Below, piece after piece: positions 6,059-8,661 of a stretch of DNA of 8,661 bases (its first letter is position 1; each line of letters begins with the position of its first letter). A program made the translations under genes and the position numbers. Where the stretch lies: positions 281 to 8,941 of the forward strand of contig DMAO01000150.1 in the NCBI GenBank assembly GCA_003446545.1. The letters are read 5' to 3'. Below the pieces are notes generated by a model, which saw nothing but the letters and a program-made list of their open reading frames with translations, made no database searches and was not told the DNA's origin. Source of the stretch: Sphaerochaeta sp. (GTDB lineage: Bacteria > Spirochaetota > Spirochaetia > Sphaerochaetales > Sphaerochaetaceae).

Positions 6059-7099
6059 ATGAAACTGATTCCGATGGATTACAAGAAAATGCCTTGCACT
6101 AACTCCCCTTTGCAGAGCAGTTACTGGGCTGCCGTAAAGCACGGCTCAGGATGGGAACCTTACGCCTTCACTATAGAGGTGGATGGGTGGACCTCGTATG
6201 TACTCGTGTTGGTGAAACGTCTGTTTCTGTTCTCTTGCATTGCTTATATACCCTTCGGACCAGATGTGTTTAACAATCCCTTGCATTCCGTATCCGATTT
6301 TATAGTAACCCTTTCAAAGGAACTGAAAAAATATTTGCCCAGAAGTGTGTTTTCCCTACGGTATGACCTTCCGTGGGATGAGGTGAACGACCCGAATGTA
6401 GTGTACCTTACTGGGGGGCGATTCCGTACGGCAAAAGAGAGTGTACAGCCCGATGGAACAGTACGAATAGCCTTACAATGGGGATATAATGCGGTGACAC
6501 TTGGCTACCGTGACCGTGCCAAGCGTGCTCTTCGAAAAAGCACGTTGCTGTATAAGGTGTCTTTGTGGAATGGGCAGGCTTCTCCTTTCAAACGTTGGTA
6601 TGAGACGTACCTCGAAACTGCCCATCGGGACGGATTTTCCCCGAGATCAGAAAAATATCTGATGGGCTTGCTCTCTCTCGACGGTAAGGTACATGGGGAT
6701 GTTGCATGCAAGCTTATCCTAGCCAAGGAAGGAGCCGTCATTGTTGGCGGGATGATACTGTTGATGACGGGTTCTGAGGCAGTATATCTCTATGGAGCAA
6801 CGCTGCGTCAGGATGGTATCTCGTGTTCCTATGTCCTGCAGGACTATGCAATTCGAATGGCTTGTGAATATGGTTGCCGGTTCTATGACATGCATGGCAT
6901 TCCTGGCCCGAAGGGCAGGGGAGAGCATCTTGCCAGCCTGGAGCTGTTCAAACTCTCCTTTGGGGGGCAGAGCTGGTATCGTACACCGACCACCGACTAT
7001 GTCTTGCATTTCTTCCAATGGAAAACCTATTCGTTGATGGAACACTTCCGCTACAGGATGAACCGAAAGGCTAAACCTCTGGAAGGGGTCCAAGCGTAG
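6059..7099 (+). CDS. FemAB-family peptidoglycan interpeptide aminoacyltransferase
   Basis: Predicted cytoplasmic enzyme of the FemABX family (double GNAT fold) that transfers an amino acid from aminoacyl-tRNA to the diamino-acid side chain of the peptidoglycan precursor. The 346 residues open with the family-typical LQSSYWAAVKHGSGWEP (18-34), then IAYIPFGPDV (61-70). The second half has RDRAKRALRKS (151-161), YETYLETAHRDGFSPRSEKY (181-200), a strand pair around VIVGGMILL (228-235), YLYGATLRQDGIS (243-255), LQDYAIRMACEYGCRFYDMHGI (260-281) and FKLSFGG (297-303), all in the usual FemAB order. The coiled-coil arm of staphylococcal FemA is absent. GGAG at 6050-6053, 5 nt before the ATG, supports the start. 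No clear promoter is visible between the metG terminator and this start. Spirochaete peptidoglycan is known to carry glycine on ornithine in some genera, so glycine is the most likely donor, but that is inference. Confidence 0.85.
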   Translation: MKLIPMDYKKMPCTNSPLQSSYWAAVKHGSGWEPYAFTIEVDGWTSYVLVLVKRLFLFSCIAYIPFGPDVFNNPLHSVSDFIVTLSKELKKYLPRSVFSLRYDLPWDEVNDPNVVYLTGGRFRTAKESVQPDGTVRIALQWGYNAVTLGYRDRAKRALRKSTLLYKVSLWNGQASPFKRWYETYLETAHRDGFSPRSEKYLMGLLSLDGKVHGDVACKLILAKEGAVIVGGMILLMTGSEAVYLYGATLRQDGISCSYVLQDYAIRMACEYGCRFYDMHGIPGPKGRGEHLASLELFKLSFGGQSWYRTPTTDYVLHFFQWKTYSLMEHFRYRMNRKAKPLEGVQA

Positions 7100-7362
7100 G
7101 CTGTACCTGAAGATTTGTATATGCAGTAGAGTAGAATGGGGAGGTATGCGGAAAATGTGATTGGATTTGAAGTGAGAATCGGGATCTTCAGAACTCAGCA
7201 GGTTCAGAATGGGTTACCAGCCATACTGACCAAGCCATAGCCTACATCGTGTTGGGCAGAGCTAAAGACATCAGAAGAAATCAAGTCATTGTCGGTTTGT
7301 GAAAAGATTCTGCTTGTATGGAAGAAATTCCGCATAGTTCTCGCATATCTTAGTACAACCAG
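7100..7362. other. Long intergenic stretch with no convincing gene
   Basis: About 300 bp separate the FemAB-like stop from the ATG at 7399. No plus-strand frame gives a plausible protein. A minus-strand frame is open from 7204 into the decarboxylase gene, but it lacks a recognised domain and mostly shadows that gene. No terminator-grade hairpin was seen; CTGAAGAT (7107-7114) and ATCTTCAG (7184-7191) are complementary but 69 nt apart. Two CGCATA copies (7331-7336, 7342-7347) lie 11 bp apart shortly upstream of the candidate decarboxylase promoter. No tRNA-like fold was found. Confidence 0.5.
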
Positions 7363-7392
7363 TTGACAGAGAAATACAAATATCCCCATAGT
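7363..7392 (+). promoter_or_regulatory. Candidate promoter of the decarboxylase gene
   Basis: A perfect TTGACA (7363-7368), 18-bp spacer and CATAGT (7387-7392, 4 of 6, keeping the key A2 and T6) predict a start near 7399, which is the ATG of the decarboxylase. The TTG that would extend the reading frame to 7363 is thus better read as part of a -35 box. No Shine-Dalgarno is seen before either the TTG or the ATG. Confidence 0.45.
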
Positions 7393-7398
7393 CCCTCT

Positions 7399-8562
7399 AT
7401 GAATATCGATAAAAATGACAACTTGACTGCCCAGCGGTGGCAACGGGTGCTGGACTTCTCCCGTACGAAGGAGACCCCTTTCCAAGTGATTCTTTCCGAA
7501 GTGATTGAGGAAAAGTACCATGAACTTGAAAAGAACCTGCCCTTCGCCAGCATCTATTATGCGGTGAAAGCCAACCCGGCTTCAGAAGTTATCTCACTGC
7601 TTGCCCGTTTGGGCTCAAATTTCGACGTTGCTTCCGTCTATGAACTGCGCCGTCTCCAGGAACTGGGGGTAAGTGCAAAGCGTATGAGCTGTGGTAATAC
7701 GATAAAAAAGTTTGAGCATATCAAGGAATTCTATCAGGCGGGTATCCGTCTGTTTGTGACCGACAGCGAACTTGATCTCAGGAACATTGCGATGGCAGCA
7801 CCTGGGTCCAAGGTCATGGTGCGGCTGATGGCAGAAGGTGGACTGACTGCAGATTGGCCTCTGTCACGTAAATTCGGTTGTAACCCTGACCTTGCAGGCG
7901 ATTTACTGGTGCTGGCCCGAAAGCTGGGGTTGGAACCCTATGGGCTTTCGTTTCATGTGGGGTCGCAACAACGCGATATCACAGCCTGGGATACAGCGCT
8001 CTCAAAGGTTAGCTACTTGTTCTCCTGGCTCAAGGAGAATGAAGACCTTGAACTGAAGTGCATCAACATGGGAGGTGGATTCCCTGCCGTCTACCAAGAG
8101 CGAACCCACTCTGTCGATGTATATGCCCAGGAAATACTGCGTTACCTCCAAGAGGACTATGGGGATGACCTGCCACAGATCATCATAGAACCGGGCCGAT
8201 CCCTCGTAGGCGACAGCGGTGTACTGGTTTCGGAAATCGTGCTGATCTCCCGTAAATCCCGCACTGCCTTGGAGCGCTGGATATATCAGGATTGTGGCAA
8301 GTTCGGGGGGTTGATGGAAACACTCGGAGAGGCGATCAAGTATCCCATAGTGTGTGAACGCACTGGACCTGCGGAACGAGTTATACTTGCCGGTCCCTCC
8401 TGCGACAGTATGGATACGATGTACGAGGAGTATATGTACGAGCTGCCCTTAAGTCTTGCAGTTGGAGACCGTTTGTATTGGTTGTCCACAGGAGCCTATA
8501 CCAGTAGCTATTCATCAGTTGAATTCAATGGATTCCCCCCTCTGGGAACCTTCGTCATATGA
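7399..8562 (+). CDS. Ornithine (or ornithine/lysine) decarboxylase, alanine-racemase fold
   Basis: PLP-dependent group IV decarboxylase, predicted to convert ornithine to putrescine (possibly lysine to cadaverine), the entry to polyamine synthesis. From the ATG it has 387 residues, the size I recall for Pseudomonas-type SpeC. Lys57 in YAVKAN binds PLP. Further motifs are FHVGSQ (185-190, with His186 expected to stack on the PLP ring), GGGFP (225-229), EPGR (264-267), GKFGGLMETLGEAIKYPI (300-317), GPSCDSMD (332-339, with Cys335 and Asp336 at the active site contributed across the dimer) and GAYT (365-368, Tyr367 near the PLP phosphate). CDSMD and GAYTSSYSSVEFNGF point to ornithine-type enzymes rather than diaminopimelate decarboxylase, which has a different substrate-binding signature. 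A TTG at 7363 would add 12 residues but overlaps a -35 box. A speC-like symbol is plausible, but substrate choice cannot be settled from the sequence. Confidence 0.85.
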   Translation: MNIDKNDNLTAQRWQRVLDFSRTKETPFQVILSEVIEEKYHELEKNLPFASIYYAVKANPASEVISLLARLGSNFDVASVYELRRLQELGVSAKRMSCGNTIKKFEHIKEFYQAGIRLFVTDSELDLRNIAMAAPGSKVMVRLMAEGGLTADWPLSRKFGCNPDLAGDLLVLARKLGLEPYGLSFHVGSQQRDITAWDTALSKVSYLFSWLKENEDLELKCINMGGGFPAVYQERTHSVDVYAQEILRYLQEDYGDDLPQIIIEPGRSLVGDSGVLVSEIVLISRKSRTALERWIYQDCGKFGGLMETLGEAIKYPIVCERTGPAERVILAGPSCDSMDTMYEEYMYELPLSLAVGDRLYWLSTGAYTSSYSSVEFNGFPPLGTFVI

Positions 8563-8661
8563 GAGGAAGCCCTTCATTCCCCAACGAAGCGAGAGTAGCA
8601 AAAGCATTACCATGATTCCATTACCGAGCGAGTGCTGGGAAAGCAAGGTGAGATAAAGCGC
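8563..8661. other. Right-edge segment without a defendable gene
   Basis: After the decarboxylase stop no terminator hairpin is visible. An ATG overlapping that stop (8559-8561, ATGA arrangement) opens only an 18-codon frame, MRGSPSFPNEARVAKALP. A different frame is open from a TAG near 8595 to the window edge (QKHYHDSITERVLGKQGEIK), without an ATG in view. Either could be the edge of a downstream gene; I cannot tell. Confidence 0.3.

Noticed and set aside
7160..7215. tRNA T-loop-like strings (ggttcagaat; minus-strand CTTCAAATCC)
   Set aside because: Flanking bases do not pair into a five-base T stem, and no acceptor or anticodon stem could be built.
7204..7521. Minus-strand frame of 105 codons before the decarboxylase
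   Set aside because: Its first half is antisense to the strongly supported decarboxylase start; no domain, ribosome site or plausible composition.
8456..8656. Plus-strand frame crossing the end of the decarboxylase gene
   Set aside because: First half is a shadow of the decarboxylase C-terminus; the rest shows no recognisable protein.

Overview
The window reads as ordinary bacterial chromosome of moderate G+C (by eye) carrying six recognisable protein genes, with no IS element, CRISPR array, rRNA or tRNA that I can see. The gene content (HflK/HflC, a eukaryote-like MetRS with an EMAPII/Trbp111-type tail, a FemAB-type peptidoglycan branching enzyme, an ornithine-decarboxylase-like enzyme) fits a spirochaete of the Sphaerochaeta/Treponema kind. 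That placement is inference from protein flavour, not a proven identification.

Layout. (1) The left edge holds the 3' part of a gene for a polytopic ABC-2-type exporter permease (+). (2) A HAD phosphatase gene (-) runs convergently into it and overlaps its 3' end by 67 bp. (3) Upstream of the HAD gene on the same strand lies hflK-hflC, a translationally coupled pair (ATGA overlap) that ends in a strong intrinsic terminator placed before the HAD gene. (4) A compact divergent control region of about 135 bp separates hflK (-) from metG (+). It packs a 21-bp perfect dyad, a perfect TATAAT with a spaced -35 box facing metG, an overlapping promoter facing hflK, and a second metG-facing promoter whose predicted start is at the metG ATG. 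(5) metG encodes a 744-residue MetRS with two four-Cys zinc modules and a C-terminal tRNA-binding domain, followed by an intrinsic terminator. (6) A FemAB-family aminoacyltransferase gene follows with a good ribosome site. (7) About 300 bp without a convincing gene precede (8) an alanine-racemase-fold ornithine/lysine decarboxylase gene, near the right edge. The last ~100 bp hold no gene I can defend.

How the genes relate. HflK/HflC form the membrane SPFH complex that in other bacteria surrounds the FtsH protease. MetRS charges tRNA-Met. FemAB enzymes attach amino acids from aminoacyl-tRNA to the peptidoglycan precursor. The decarboxylase would consume ornithine, the diamino acid reported in the peptidoglycan of several spirochaetes, so the last two genes may touch the same metabolite. 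No gene cluster of obviously unknown type is visible. The most interesting signals are regulatory and architectural: the hflK-metG dyad/promoter overlap, two candidate leaderless starts, and an internal Shine-Dalgarno plus ATG at the MetRS domain boundary.
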